A DNA stretch of 64,000 nt from Massilia sp. YIM B02769 (GCF_030411995.1 NZ_JASNRC010000006.1:124001-188000), one strand, 5' to 3'; counted from the stretch's first letter, positions 52,689-63,747 are shown. The notes: generated by a model from the letters alone, not told the origin. Translations and numbers: made by a program.

Positions 52689-54797
52689 ATGGCAGATATA
52701 TCAGCTGTAAGCGCAACCGCAACCGGTCCCGAGCCGACTGTGATCACCTACCCGAATTCGCCGTTCAAATTGCACCAGCCCTTCCCGCCGGCGGGCGACC
52801 AGCCGACCGCGATCGAGGGCCTGGTCGAAGGCATCGAGGACGGCCTGATGTACCAGACCCTGCTTGGAGTAACGGGTTCCGGTAAAACCTACACGATGGC
52901 CAACGTGATTGCCAAGGCTGGCCGCCCGGCGATCGTGTTCGCGCCGAACAAAACCCTGGCGGCCCAGCTGTATTCGGAGTTCCGCGAATTCTTCCCGCAG
53001 AACGCGGTCGAATACTTCGTGTCCTATTACGATTACTACCAGCCCGAAGCCTACGTGCCGCAGCGCGATCTGTTCATCGAAAAGGACTCGTCGATCAACG
53101 AGCACATCGAGCAGATGCGTTTGTCGTGCACCAAGTCGCTGATGGAGCGGCGCGACGTGGTGATCGTCGCCACCGTGTCGGCGATCTACGGTATCGGTAA
53201 TCCGAACGAATACCACAAGATGATCCTGACGCTGCGCCACAAGGACAAGGTGGCCCAGCGCGACATCATCGCGCGCCTGATCCAGATGCAGTATTCGCGC
53301 AACGAGATGGACTTCGGCCGCGGCACCTTCCGCGTGCGCGGCGACACCATCGACATCTTCCCGGCGGAACACGCGGAACTCGCGATCCGCGTCGAGATGT
53401 TCGACGACGAAATCGAATCGCTGCAACTGTTCGATCCGCTCACCGGCCGCGTGCGCCAAAAGATCCCGCGCTTCACCGTGTACCCGGGTTCGCACTACGT
53501 CACGCCCCGTTCGACCGTGCTGCGTGCGATCGAGTCGATCAAGGCCGAGCTGAAGGACCGCCTGGAAGAATTCCGCCAGCAAAACAAGCTGATCGAGGAA
53601 CAGCGCCTGGAACAGCGCACCCGCTTCGACCTCGAAATGATGGCCGAGATCGGTTTTACGAAGGGCATCGAGAACTACTCGCGCCACCTGTCGGGCGCCA
53701 TGCCGGGCGAGCCGCCGCCGACCCTGGTCGATTACCTGCCGAAAGACGCGATCATGTTCATGGACGAATCGCACGTGCTGGTCGGCCAGTTGTCCGCCAT
53801 GTACAACGGCGACCGTTCGCGCAAGACGAACCTGGTCGACTACGGCTTCCGCCTGCCGTCGGCGCTGGACAACCGGCCGCTGAAATTCGAGGAATTCGAA
53901 GGCAAGATGCGCCAGACGATCTTTGTCTCCGCCACGCCGGCCGAGTACGAAAAGGCGCATGCCGACAACGTGGTCGAGCAGGTGGTGCGCCCGACCGGCC
54001 TGGTCGACCCGGTGCTGATCGTGCGCCCCGCCCTGTCGCAGGTCGACGACCTGATGAGCGAAATTAACGACCGCATCAAGAAGGACGAGCGGGTGCTGGT
54101 GACCACGCTGACCAAGCGCATGGCCGAGCAGCTGACCGAGTATTTGTCGGACCACGGCATCAAGGTGCGCTACTTGCACAGCGACATCGAGACCGTCGAG
54201 CGCGTCGAGATCCTGCGCGATTTGCGCCTGGGTACCTTCGACGTCCTGATCGGGATTAACCTGCTGCGCGAGGGCCTGGACTTGCCCGAAGTGTCGCTGG
54301 TGGCCGTGCTGGATGCGGACAAGGAAGGCTTCCTGCGTTCCGAGCGTTCGCTGATCCAGACCATCGGCCGCGCGGCGCGTAATTTGAACGGCGTGGCGAT
54401 CCTGTACGCGGATCACGTCACCGATTCGATGCGCCGCGCTATCGACGAAACCGAGCGCCGCCGCGCCAAGCAGATCGCCTTCAACGAAGCCAACGGCATC
54501 ACGCCGAAGGGTGTGCAGAAGAAGATCAAGGAACTGATCGACGGCGTCTACAGCAACGCCGCGCAGAAGGCCATGGTCGAGGGCGTGCACGAGGATGCGG
54601 CGACGGCCAAGGTCGAGTCGATGAGCGAGAAGCAGATCAGCAAGGAGATCAAGCGCCTCGAGAAACTCATGGTCGACCACGCCAAGAACCTCGAGTTCGA
54701 AAAGGCGGCCCAGGTGCGCGACCAGCTGCATGTGCTGAAGCAGCAGGCCTTCGGGGCGCCGGGGGCGGACAATGTGGTGTCGATGCTGGGGAAGTAA
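52689..54797 (+). CDS. uvrB: Excinuclease ABC subunit B
   Basis: UvrB is the damage-verifying helicase-like subunit of nucleotide excision repair. The 702-residue protein has Walker A GVTGSGKT (about residue 60), the beta-hairpin [17 protein letters not shown] as Walker B, helicase motifs V-VI in [30 protein letters not shown] and QTIGRAARN, and a C-terminal UVR domain binding UvrC ([36 protein letters not shown] in pattern). No exact LexA box is found in its upstream gap. Confidence 0.97.
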   Translation: MADISAVSATATGPEPTVITYPNSPFKLHQPFPPAGDQPTAIEGLVEGIEDGLMYQTLLGVTGSGKTYTMANVIAKAGRPAIVFAPNKTLAAQLYSEFREFFPQNAVEYFVSYYDYYQPEAYVPQRDLFIEKDSSINEHIEQMRLSCTKSLMERRDVVIVATVSAIYGIGNPNEYHKMILTLRHKDKVAQRDIIARLIQMQYSRNEMDFGRGTFRVRGDTIDIFPAEHAELAIRVEMFDDEIESLQLFDPLTGRVRQKIPRFTVYPGSHYVTPRSTVLRAIESIKAELKDRLEEFRQQNKLIEEQRLEQRTRFDLEMMAEIGFTKGIENYSRHLSGAMPGEPPPTLVDYLPKDAIMFMDESHVLVGQLSAMYNGDRSRKTNLVDYGFRLPSALDNRPLKFEEFEGKMRQTIFVSATPAEYEKAHADNVVEQVVRPTGLVDPVLIVRPALSQVDDLMSEINDRIKKDERVLVTTLTKRMAEQLTEYLSDHGIKVRYLHSDIETVERVEILRDLRLGTFDVLIGINLLREGLDLPEVSLVAVLDADKEGFLRSERSLIQTIGRAARNLNGVAILYADHVTDSMRRAIDETERRRAKQIAFNEANGITPKGVQKKIKELIDGVYSNAAQKAMVEGVHEDAATAKVESMSEKQISKEIKRLEKLMVDHAKNLEFEKAAQVRDQLHVLKQQAFGAPGADNVVSMLGK

Positions 54798-54801
54798 AAC
54801 G

Positions 54802-54829
54802 AACGGCGCCGGTGGCGCCGTTTTTTTTG
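54802..54829 (+). terminator. Intrinsic terminator of uvrB
   Basis: A 9-bp stem AACGGCGCC/GGCGCCGTT with a three-base loop is followed by a T-run, 5 bp after the uvrB stop. Confidence 0.9.
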
Positions 54830-54843
54830 GGGGCAGATGTTTT

Positions 54844-54912
54844 GTAGGGTGGGTTCTCGAACCCACCAGCTCTTACGTTGCCCAGATTGGTGGGTGCAAG
54901 AATCCACCCTAG
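54844..54912. repeat. REP pair overlapping the RES gene stop codon
   Basis: Units at 54844-54867 (GTGGGTTC/GAACCCAC) and 54889-54912 (a degenerate copy) have heads outward. The right head, CTAG on plus, includes the TAG stop codon of the minus-strand RES gene at 54909-54911. Confidence 0.75.
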
Positions 54913-55370
54913 CGCTTGAACATCCTCGGATCAAACCTGAACGACCGCGCAACGCTCAGCTTCACCCCCTCGTACGCCGGATGCGCCGGATTGATCACCA
55001 GGTTCACGCCCTCGCCCACGATCACCGACGGCACGCGCATGTAAAGGTACTCGCGCTTCTTCAGGAAGGCCGTCCCGAATGCGGCCGCGCTGCCGCCATC
55101 GTCCAGCGCATCCCAGCCTTCCGGCAACGCCTCCGCCTTCACATCCAGGCCCAACCCGGGATCGTCGGGCAAGTCGATCGCTACCAGCACCAGCGGCTCT
55201 TCCTCGACTTCCTCGGTGTGCACGAACTTTTCCAGCACCGCCAGCTCCACCGTCATCGCCGCATACAGCGCCGGTACGCCCTCGTTGTGCCAGTGTCCGC
55301 CACTCTCACGGGCGCCCTTGCATTCGCGATCGAGCGCCGCCTTTTCGATTGCAATTCTCCAGGTTCTCAT
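54909..55370 (-). CDS. RES-domain protein, orphan of the RES/Xre toxin family
   Basis: The 153-residue protein covers a full RES domain: MRTWRIAIEKAALD, then SGGHWHNEGVPALYAAMTVELAVLEKFVH, and C-terminal NPAHPAYEGVKLSVARSFRFDPRMF in pattern. RES toxins (MbcT, ParT) degrade NAD+ or modify metabolic enzymes and are paired with an Xre/MbcA antitoxin encoded upstream. No such gene is present: the upstream neighbour is the PEP-CTERM protease. The usual GGRW/GGRF motif reads GGHW, with His at position 26 where the family has Arg. The ATG at 55368-55370 starts the domain. Confidence 0.8.
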   Translation of the reverse strand: MRTWRIAIEKAALDRECKGARESGGHWHNEGVPALYAAMTVELAVLEKFVHTEEVEEEPLVLVAIDLPDDPGLGLDVKAEALPEGWDALDDGGSAAAFGTAFLKKREYLYMRVPSVIVGEGVNLVINPAHPAYEGVKLSVARSFRFDPRMFKR

Positions 55371-55463
55371 GGGTACTGTTGCATAGCCAAGTAACGGCTT
55401 CAGCATACAACGCCCGCCCCGCCGCGCACGTATGCAAGGAGGAACATACCCCGCCGCACAGCC

Positions 55464-55493
55464 CAAAAAACAAGAGCGGCCCGAAGGCCGCTC
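55464..55493 (-). terminator. Terminator of the PEP-CTERM protease gene
   Basis: The stem GAGCGGCC/GGCCGCTC with a four-base loop is followed on the minus strand by TTGTTTTTTGGG. It separates the protease from the RES gene. Confidence 0.8.
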
Positions 55494-55533
55494 CCGTCAT
55501 GCGATCGCTATCCGGCCCGCAGGCCGGAGCGGA

Positions 55534-56625
55534 TTACTTCTGCTTGCGACGGCGTGCTGCGCCACCCAGCATCAGGGCGCCCAGGCCCAGCAGTGCAATG
55601 CTGGTCGGTTCCGGCACCAGGGTAACGCGGCCGCCGGTAGCGGTGTACAGGAAGTCCTTGTAGCCGCCCATGATCATGCCGCCGAAGTAGGTGCCGAAGG
55701 TACCTTCAGCATAGCCCAGCGAGGTGAAGCGGCCGCTGAAGGTGTTGTTTGCCACCAGCATCAGTTCGCCGTACATTTCGACGAACGATGGGCCACCCGA
55801 GTCGCCGCCGCCGATACCCGATTCGCGGTCGTTCGGCAGCACCGGGGTGCACACGCCGAACAGGTCGCAGAAGGTGTCGCGGCCACGGCCGTCGAAGTCG
55901 GCGTAGAAGACTTCCTGGTTGCCGCCTTCGAAGTCCTGCTCGTCGTCGAGGTCGATCAGGTCGACGTAGTTTTCGCCGGTGCGCTTGATGTTGAAGGCCG
56001 GGTTGATGTAGTAGCCGTTGACGCCATCGCCCGAGGTGCCGTAGCCGGCCATGATGATGTGGGTGCCGGCGTTGATCGGGTTGACGGCGACCTTGTAGAT
56101 CTTGGCCGAAGCCGGTGCGTCTTCCGCCAGGGTGATGACAGCGACGTCATCGTTCACGCAGCCGCGGGTGCCGTCAGGGCAGTTGTTGAAGCCCTGGTAA
56201 TCCTGATGCACGGCGAAGCTGCTGGCGTTGATGATGGCATTGTAGGTACCGGCGCTGTTGAAGACCACGCGCACGTCGCTGCCTGGCTTGTTCAGGTCAA
56301 CGTAGGAACCGTTGCCATTGGTATCGACGCAGTGACCAGCCGAGACTACCGAGCGCTTACCTACCAGTGCGCCCGAGCAGATGAAGGATTGACCGTCGTA
56401 ACGAACGTTAATGCTGACCACACCCGAGAAACGTGAATCCGGCGTGTTCGGATCGACGTGTGCGCCTGGGGTATCCGGCAGTGCGCCCGAAGTGATCGCT
56501 GGAGTCACGACCGAACCTGGGGCGGCGGCGATCGAACCCGCGTGGGCCGAGCCCATGCCAAACACGAAGCCGGTAGCAACGACGGCACCAGCGATTTTCT
56601 TCAACGACAGATTCCGATTCAGCAT
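55534..56625 (-). CDS. PEP-CTERM exported trypsin-like serine protease
   Basis: The 363-residue protein has a Sec signal (ends about residue 29, GSAHA), a chymotrypsin-fold protease domain with the triad His in VVSAGHCVD, Asp in NDDVAVITL and Ser in GGDSGGPSF, and a C-terminal PEP-CTERM tag: VPEPTSIALLGLGALMLGG followed by the basic RRRKQK. The tag is recognised and removed by an exosortase (XrtA/EpsH system), sending the protein to the cell surface or matrix. No exosortase gene lies in the window. A terminator follows at 55464-55493. Confidence 0.9.
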   Translation of the reverse strand: MLNRNLSLKKIAGAVVATGFVFGMGSAHAGSIAAAPGSVVTPAITSGALPDTPGAHVDPNTPDSRFSGVVSINVRYDGQSFICSGALVGKRSVVSAGHCVDTNGNGSYVDLNKPGSDVRVVFNSAGTYNAIINASSFAVHQDYQGFNNCPDGTRGCVNDDVAVITLAEDAPASAKIYKVAVNPINAGTHIIMAGYGTSGDGVNGYYINPAFNIKRTGENYVDLIDLDDEQDFEGGNQEVFYADFDGRGRDTFCDLFGVCTPVLPNDRESGIGGGDSGGPSFVEMYGELMLVANNTFSGRFTSLGYAEGTFGTYFGGMIMGGYKDFLYTATGGRVTLVPEPTSIALLGLGALMLGGAARRRKQK

Positions 56626-56818
56626 TTGTTTTCCTTTTAATTTGACTTTGATCTCTCACGGACGGTCCCAACTACCGTGTATAAACTATTTAGCAGAAAT
56701 CATGCCAGAAGGAAAAAAATGCATCGATTCAATATGTTAGCTGGCTAACATAGGAAATTTGTATCCTGATTGTAAGAATTTCCGACACTCAATTATAAGT
56801 GCCGGAAGATTTCCAGGC

Positions 56819-57280
56819 TTACTTGGCGTCCTTGACGTCCACCAGCTCGACATCGAACATCAGGTTGGCGTTCGGCGGAATCGGACCGGCGCCGCGTGCA
56901 CCATAGCCCAACTCCGCCGGAATGATCAGAGTGCGCTTGCCGCCCACTTTCATCCCCACCACGCCCTCGTCCCAGCCCTTGATGACCGCGCCCATGCCGA
57001 GCGGGAAAGTGAACGGCGCGCCGCCCACCGAGGTATCGAACTGTGGGCCGCGGCCCTTGGGCGCCTTCGGCGAATAAAGCCAGCCGGTGTACTTGACGGT
57101 AACGGTCTTGCCGCTGACCGCCTCCTTGCCCTTGCCGACGACGGTGTCGGTCTTTTGCAGCTGCATGCGCGCCGGCGCATCGGCGCTGTTGGGTGCACTG
57201 GGTGCGGCAGGCGCGGCGGCGTGGGCGCCGGCGACGGACAGAATCAGGGCCAGCCCAATGGCGGAAACGTGTGATTTCAT
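56819..57280 (-). CDS. Periplasmic FKBP-type peptidyl-prolyl isomerase
   Basis: The 153-residue protein has a Sec signal peptide (about 21 residues, ending AGAHA), an Ala/Pro-rich linker and one FKBP domain: VTVKYTGWLYS, FDTSVGGAPFTFPLGMGAVIKGWDEGVVGMKVGGKRTLIIPAELGYG in pattern and ANLMFDVELVDV. Such enzymes speed folding of exported proteins. The ATG at 57278-57280 begins the signal peptide and has a GAAGG box before it. The 193-bp gap to the protease start (56626-56818) is AT-rich with no gene. Confidence 0.93.
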   Translation of the reverse strand: MKSHVSAIGLALILSVAGAHAAAPAAPSAPNSADAPARMQLQKTDTVVGKGKEAVSGKTVTVKYTGWLYSPKAPKGRGPQFDTSVGGAPFTFPLGMGAVIKGWDEGVVGMKVGGKRTLIIPAELGYGARGAGPIPPNANLMFDVELVDVKDAK

Positions 57281-57392
57281 GGAAATACCTTCGTAAGGAA
57301 TGTCTGCACGATTGTTCGCGCAGCCGCTTTCTTGCCAATTGGCACGAGCGACTGTGCGGGCAGTATTCCCTACTCGGCAGCTTCGCACAAGC

Positions 57393-59435
57393 TCAACGAT
57401 AGGCTTGTTGGACCTCTGCAAGAATCTCCGCCACCCGGTTCAGGTCGGCGGGTTTCACCAGATGGTGATTGAAGCCGGCCTCTACGGCCAGGCGCTGGTC
57501 TTCGGCCTGGCCGTAGCCGGTCAGGGCAACCAGCACGGCGTCCTGCAGTTCGGGAATGGCGCGCAGCTGGCGCGCCAGGGCGTAGCCGTCGGTATCGGGC
57601 AGGCCGATGTCGAGCAGCATCACGTGCGGCCGCACCTGGCGCGCCCGCTGCAGCGCGCCGCGCCCGTCATACTCGACCGACACCGCATGCCCCTGCACTT
57701 CCAGCAGCGTGCCCAGCAGCTCGGCGGCGTCCTGGTTGTCGTCCACCACCAGCACGCGCAGCGGCGCCTGCTGCGGCGCGTTCTCGGCGGCGTGGGCGAC
57801 AGGCGCTTCGGCCTCGACTTCCAGGCGCGGCACGCAGATCTCGAATTCGCTGCCGCGTCCGCCGTCTGGCGCGGCGCGCGCGTCGACGGTGCCGCCGTGC
57901 AGCACGATCAGGCTCTTCACCAGGGCCAGGCCAATGCCCAGCCCGCCCTGCGAACGGTCGGGCGTGCGCTCGGCCTGGGTGAACAGGTCGAAGATATACG
58001 GCAGCACGTCGGGCTCGATGCCGATGCCGTTGTCGGTCACGGTCACCGTCACGCGGTCGCCGTGGGCGAACACGCGCAGCGCGATCTGCCCGCCCGCCGG
58101 CGTGTATTTGGCGGCGTTGTTCAGGATGTTCGACAGCACCTGCACCAGGCGCGTGCGGTCGCCCAGCACGTGCACCGGCTCGCCTGACAGTTCCATCGTC
58201 AAGGCGTGGCGCTTGGCCTCGATCAGCGGCCGTACCTGTTCCAGGGCGCCGGCCACGATCGTGTTCAGGTCGAGCTCTTCCTTCTCCAGCGTGACCAGGC
58301 CGCGCGTGACCCGCGAGACGTCGAGCAGGTCGTTGACCAGGCTGGTCATGTGCTCTGCCTGGCGCGAGATGATCTCGCTGGCGTTGCGCACGGCTCTGGC
58401 GTCGAGGGTGCCCATTTTGAGCAGGTGGGCGGCGGTGGTGATCGGCGCCAGCGGATTGCGCAGTTCGTGCGCCAGCATGGCCAGGAACTGGTCCTTCTGG
58501 CGGTTCGCGGCGCGCAGTTCGTCCTCGACCTGCTTGCGCGGCGTGACGTCGCTGCCCTCGACGAAGATGCCGACCACGTTGCCGTGCGGGTCGCGGATCG
58601 GCTGGTAGACGAAGTCGATGTAGCGTAGCTCGAGCGGCGCGCCCGGCTCGCGCGCCACCTTCAGCGGCACCGCGTGGCCGACGAAGGGTTCGCCGCTCGT
58701 GTACACCTGGTCGAGCAGTTCGAAGAAGCCCTGCCCTTCGACTTCGGGCAAGGCCATGCGCGCGGTCTTGCCGACGATGTCGCGGTAGCCGATCAATTGC
58801 TGGTAACTTTTGTTTGCGATCTCAAACATATGTTCGGGACCGCGCAACACGGCGATGATGCCGGGCGCCTGCTCGAACAGCGTCATCAGGCGTTCGTTCT
58901 CTTCCTTGCGGTAGCGCTCGCCCAGTACCTGCTCGGTCGCCTCGACGCAGGCGCAATACACGCCGCCCACCGCACCGCTGTCGTCGCGCACGGCCGAATA
59001 CGAGAAGGTGAACCAGGTCTGCTCGTCGTACCCGTGGCGGTTCATCAGCAGCGGCAGCTTTTCCCACCAGGTGCCCTCGCCCTGCAGGGCGCGCTCGACA
59101 ATGGGGCCGATGTCGCCCCAGATCTCGCCCCAGATATCCTTGAAGGGCGCGCCGAGCGAGGACGGGTGCTTGTCGCCGAGGATCTCGATGTAGGCGTCGT
59201 TGTAGAGGAAGGCCAGCTCCTCGCCCCAGGCCACGAACATCGGGAACTTCGAATTGAGCATCAGCGCCACCACCGTGCGCAGCGCCTGCGGCCAGCCGCG
59301 CGGGTCGCCGAGCGGCGAGCGCGACCAGTCGTGGGCGCGCATCATGGCCCCGGCCTCGCCGCCGCCGCTGAGGAACATCGGCAAGCCGGCGTCCAGTGAG
59401 GCCTCGGGCAAGGATGGTGGGTGCGCGTCGCTCAT
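57393..59435 (-). CDS. Soluble PAS hybrid histidine kinase
   Basis: The 680-residue protein has no clear membrane helix. A first PAS-like domain holds DWSRSPLGDPRGWPQALRTVV and FVAWGEELAFLYNDAYIEILG, common to Burkholderiales kinases; a second PAS domain follows (about residues 190-305). Then come a HisKA helix with the phospho-His in LAMLAHELRNPLAP (about residue 322), an ATPase domain (DNGIGI, GLGIGLALVK), and a receiver with Asp in MLLDIGLPDTDG (about residue 609). Its ATG lies one base beyond the marC stop codon, so the two genes are coupled. Confidence 0.92.
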   Translation of the reverse strand: MSDAHPPSLPEASLDAGLPMFLSGGGEAGAMMRAHDWSRSPLGDPRGWPQALRTVVALMLNSKFPMFVAWGEELAFLYNDAYIEILGDKHPSSLGAPFKDIWGEIWGDIGPIVERALQGEGTWWEKLPLLMNRHGYDEQTWFTFSYSAVRDDSGAVGGVYCACVEATEQVLGERYRKEENERLMTLFEQAPGIIAVLRGPEHMFEIANKSYQQLIGYRDIVGKTARMALPEVEGQGFFELLDQVYTSGEPFVGHAVPLKVAREPGAPLELRYIDFVYQPIRDPHGNVVGIFVEGSDVTPRKQVEDELRAANRQKDQFLAMLAHELRNPLAPITTAAHLLKMGTLDARAVRNASEIISRQAEHMTSLVNDLLDVSRVTRGLVTLEKEELDLNTIVAGALEQVRPLIEAKRHALTMELSGEPVHVLGDRTRLVQVLSNILNNAAKYTPAGGQIALRVFAHGDRVTVTVTDNGIGIEPDVLPYIFDLFTQAERTPDRSQGGLGIGLALVKSLIVLHGGTVDARAAPDGGRGSEFEICVPRLEVEAEAPVAHAAENAPQQAPLRVLVVDDNQDAAELLGTLLEVQGHAVSVEYDGRGALQRARQVRPHVMLLDIGLPDTDGYALARQLRAIPELQDAVLVALTGYGQAEDQRLAVEAGFNHHLVKPADLNRVAEILAEVQQAYR

Positions 59436-59436
59436 G

Positions 59437-60033
59437 TCAGAGGGTCCGGACGAATTCGCGGATACCGCCGAGCAGCATCTCGACCGACATCGCCGTCAGG
59501 ATCAGGCCCATCAGGCGCTCGAAGGCGGTCATCACCTGCGGACCGAGCTTTTGCTGGAGGCGCTCGGCGCTCAGGAACACCGCCAGCCAGACCACGCCCA
59601 CCGCCGCCAGGGCCGCCACGTGGACCATGGTTTCCGAGATCGTGTCCGAGCTGAACAGCAGCACGGTGGCCAGCGCCGACGGGCCGGCCAGGGCGGGAAT
59701 CGCCAGCGGCACGATGAAGGGCTCGCCGTGCTCGCTGCGGCCAAGCACGCCATCCGGGTGCGGGAAGATCATGCGGATCGCGATGATCAAGAGGATCACG
59801 GCGCCGCCGATGCGCAGGGCTACCGGACTCAGGTGCAGCGCGGCCAGGAAGTGCTGGCCGAAGAACATGAAGACCAGCAGCAGCAGGAAGGCGATCGCGC
59901 ATTCGCGCACCACAATGCGCGGGCGGCGGTGCAGCGGGGTGTCCTTCAGGGCGGTGGCGAACAAGGGAACGTTGCCGAACGGGTCAGTGACGAGGATGAG
60001 GAGGATGAAGGTCTGGAAGAAGCTCTGGGTCAT
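59437..60033 (-). CDS. MarC-family integral membrane protein
   Basis: The 198-residue protein has about six hydrophobic helices and MarC-family patterns: FILLILVTDPFGNVPLF, RIGGAVILLIIAIRMIF, FIVPLAIPALAGPSALATVLL. The family was once linked to multiple antibiotic resistance, which was not upheld; transport of small molecules is a guess. The gene directly precedes a hybrid histidine kinase on the same strand, with one base between them. Confidence 0.9.
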   Translation of the reverse strand: MTQSFFQTFILLILVTDPFGNVPLFATALKDTPLHRRPRIVVRECAIAFLLLLVFMFFGQHFLAALHLSPVALRIGGAVILLIIAIRMIFPHPDGVLGRSEHGEPFIVPLAIPALAGPSALATVLLFSSDTISETMVHVAALAAVGVVWLAVFLSAERLQQKLGPQVMTAFERLMGLILTAMSVEMLLGGIREFVRTL

Positions 60034-60144
60034 GGTTCTTATTGTTTGTGACGTTCCGGGCGACGCGGTCGAGGCTTTCGTAACAATCTTAACCGATCTG
60101 CACTGGGCTGTTAACTTGATAACGTGCGGTAAGGCTCAGGATAA

Positions 60145-60178
60145 AGAAAAAGCCAGGGCATCCTGCGACACCCTGGCC
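60145..60178 (-). terminator. Terminator of the hisZ-purA-phosphoribosyltransferase operon
   Basis: The stem GCCAGGG/CCCTGGC with a 12-base loop is followed by TTTTTC on the minus strand. A second, longer hairpin at 60188-60225 (CCGGCATGG ... CCATGCCGG with inner GGTGG/CCACC) lies between it and the gene end. Confidence 0.8.
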
Positions 60179-60245
60179 TTCGCGGGACCGGCATGGCGCG
60201 GTGGTTTCCCACCATGCCATGCCGGCCCGGGTCTTTCTGTACCGA

Positions 60246-60785
60246 TTACTTGTCGAACTTCTTCAGCCACGCCGACAGCTGGTGCGGACGCAGGCCGTCG
60301 TAGTCTTCGAACGGCTGGTGGATCCACGGGTTGTGCGGCAGGTCTTCCAGGTGGTAGTCCGGCTTGAAGGCCGAGGTGCCCTTCACCCAGATCACGGCCG
60401 ATTTCACTTCGGTGACGTCGGCATAGTTCTCGGTCAGGTGCTCGCGCACTTTCTGCAGGGTGACGCCCGAATCGGCCAGGTCGTCGACCAGCAGGATGCG
60501 GCCGGCCAGCGGGCCCTTGGTCATCGTCATGTACTTGGCGATGTCCAGGTTGCCTTGTTTGGTGCCGGCTTCTTCGCGGTAGGAGCTGGTCGACAGGATC
60601 GCCAGCGGCACGTCGAAGATGCGCGAGATCACGTCGCCCGGACGCACGCCGCCGCGCGCCAGGCACAGCACCATGTCGAACTTCCAGTTCGATTCGTAGA
60701 CTTGCAGGGCCAGGCGCTCGACCAGGCGGTTGTACTCGTCCCAGGAGACCCACAGGTCCTTGTCGGTGGATGCAGGAGTATTCAT
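60246..60785 (-). CDS. Purine phosphoribosyltransferase (Gpt/Hpt-like)
   Basis: The 179-residue protein has the type I PRTase PRPP-binding loop ILLVDDLADSGVTL (about residues 97-110) and an early LARGGVRPGDVISR segment typical of xanthine/hypoxanthine-guanine phosphoribosyltransferases. It would salvage a purine base by joining it to PRPP. It follows purA by 31 bp in an operon also containing hisZ, all concerned with purine or PRPP chemistry. Confidence 0.9.
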   Translation of the reverse strand: MNTPASTDKDLWVSWDEYNRLVERLALQVYESNWKFDMVLCLARGGVRPGDVISRIFDVPLAILSTSSYREEAGTKQGNLDIAKYMTMTKGPLAGRILLVDDLADSGVTLQKVREHLTENYADVTEVKSAVIWVKGTSAFKPDYHLEDLPHNPWIHQPFEDYDGLRPHQLSAWLKKFDK

Positions 60786-60816
60786 GTTTCAGTCATTCCT
60801 ATTTTTATAGTGGTGC

Positions 60817-62136
<1,320 letters not shown>

Positions 62137-63291
62137 TTAACCTAAGTTTTTGAGAATCCAATTTCCATCTTCGAGGACGAGCACGCGGTCGCACTCGAAC
62201 TCGTCCTGAACATTATCGTGACCCGGCATGGACTGGATCACGACTTCGCCTGCCTTGCGCAGGTCAGCGATTTTTTCGCGCAGCTCCGGCGCGTTGCCCC
62301 AGGGGGCGCGGATCGAATGCTTGCGCTCTGCCGTCGGCAGCAACCGCGCCAGCTCGCGCAAGTCGAGCGAGAAGCCGGTGGCAGGACGTGCGCGCCCGAA
62401 TGCTTCGCCCACGTGGTCGTAGCGCCCGCCCCTGGCGACTGCGTTCGGCAGGCCCGGCACGTAGAGCGCGAACATGGCGCCGCTTTCGTACTGGTAGCCG
62501 CGCAGGTCGGCCAGGTCGATCGCGACCTCGGCGCGCTTGAAGGCGCCGGCCGCCAGGGCAGCCAGTTCCGCCAGTGCGCGGGTGATGCCGGGCAAAGCCG
62601 GCAGGATGTCTTTCGCGCGCGCCAACACCTCGACGTCGCCGTACAGGTTCGGCAGCGCGAGCAGCGCGTCGCGCGTTACCGGCGCGTAATCGCGGGTCAG
62701 CTCGGCCAGGCCGGGCACGTCTTTTGCGCGCAGCAGTGCGGTGATCTGGGCTTCGTCTTTTTTCGCCGCCGCGTCTTCGGCCAGCAGCGCGCGCAGCACG
62801 CCGACGTGGGCCATGTCGAGGCGCACTTCCGTGAAACCGGCCAGGGCGACCGAGGCCAGGGCGAGTTCCTGGATCTCGGCGTCGGCTTCCAGGCCGGCGT
62901 GGCCGTAGATCTCGGCGCCGATCTGGATCGGCTCGCGCGTGGCGTGCAGGCCCGACGGACGGGTGTGCAGGACGCTGCCGGCATAGCAGAGGCGGGTGAC
63001 GGAGTTACGGTTCAGCAGGTGCGCATCGATGCGGGCGACTTGCGTGGTCATGTCGGCGCGCAGGCCGAGCAGGCGGCCGGACAGCTGGTCGATCAGCTTG
63101 AAGGTGCGCAGGTCGGTATCTTGCCCGGCGCCGGCCAGCAGCGACTCGACGTATTCGAGCATCGGCGGCATGACCAGTTCGTAGCCGTACAGGCGGAAGG
63201 TGTCGAGCATCGTGCGGCGCAGATCTTCGATCTTGCGGGCTTCGGACGGCAAGACGTCGGCGATATTCTCGGGCAGGAGCCAGTTCGGCAT
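62137..63291 (-). CDS. hisZ: ATP phosphoribosyltransferase regulatory subunit
   Basis: HisZ is a catalytically inactive relative of histidyl-tRNA synthetase that joins short-form HisG to make the first enzyme of histidine synthesis feedback-sensitive. The 384-residue protein has the class II synthetase-like core: [50 protein letters not shown], and [13 protein letters not shown] near the C-terminus. It lacks the anticodon-binding domain of HisS. The ATG at 63289-63291 is used; an upstream TTG is possible. Confidence 0.94.
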   Translation of the reverse strand: MPNWLLPENIADVLPSEARKIEDLRRTMLDTFRLYGYELVMPPMLEYVESLLAGAGQDTDLRTFKLIDQLSGRLLGLRADMTTQVARIDAHLLNRNSVTRLCYAGSVLHTRPSGLHATREPIQIGAEIYGHAGLEADAEIQELALASVALAGFTEVRLDMAHVGVLRALLAEDAAAKKDEAQITALLRAKDVPGLAELTRDYAPVTRDALLALPNLYGDVEVLARAKDILPALPGITRALAELAALAAGAFKRAEVAIDLADLRGYQYESGAMFALYVPGLPNAVARGGRYDHVGEAFGRARPATGFSLDLRELARLLPTAERKHSIRAPWGNAPELREKIADLRKAGEVVIQSMPGHDNVQDEFECDRVLVLEDGNWILKNLG

Positions 63292-63464
63292 GGGCAACAG
63301 CTAATGGATTGTTAAGATTGATGCAATAAGGCGCGCTCGAACGTGCGAAGTCGTCGCCGAATCGGCAATTTTACCTGAAAATGCGGCGGGGCTGGCGGTT
63401 GATGTTGCTTGAAGAGCTCGTTCGGTCGCAAGCGTCGATTCATGGCCGCATAAGCCGAAGGGGC

Positions 63465-63643
63465 GTAGGGTGAACGGGTCCCCCGTCCACGCGTTCACGG
63501 AAACGATGCACACCACGGTCGCGATCGGCATCGGTTAGTTGAACGCGTGGACGGCAGAGCCGTCCACCCTACGTTTCTGTGCGGTCGCTGACGGATGCAA
63601 TGATGCCGCGTTGACGCATCGTTCCGCGTGGGCAGGGAGTGCC
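63465..63643. repeat. REP pair with a divergent stem and a REP fragment
   Basis: In the 456-bp gap between hflC and hisZ, units at 63465-63493 (degraded) and 63544-63573 (stem GTGGACGG/CCGTCCAC) have heads outward. A third, broken unit at 63624-63643 begins CCGCGTGGGCA and is preceded by GTTGACGCATCGTTCC, as in the 20040-20182 element. The remainder of the gap holds a terminator and no gene. Confidence 0.7.
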
Positions 63644-63696
63644 TTGCGCGGCCCGGCCCACCGCACGGGAGCCGATATCAATATGCGGCGACCACG

Positions 63697-63727
63697 AATA
63701 AAAAAACGCCGCGGGGTGCGCGGCGTC
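63697..63727 (-). terminator. Terminator downstream of hflC
   Basis: The stem ACGCCGC/GCGGCGT is followed on the minus strand by seven T residues, 20 bp after the hflC stop codon. It suggests that hflC and hisZ are transcribed separately. Confidence 0.85.
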
Positions 63728-63747
63728 TTTGGCATGCTGCTCGGCGA

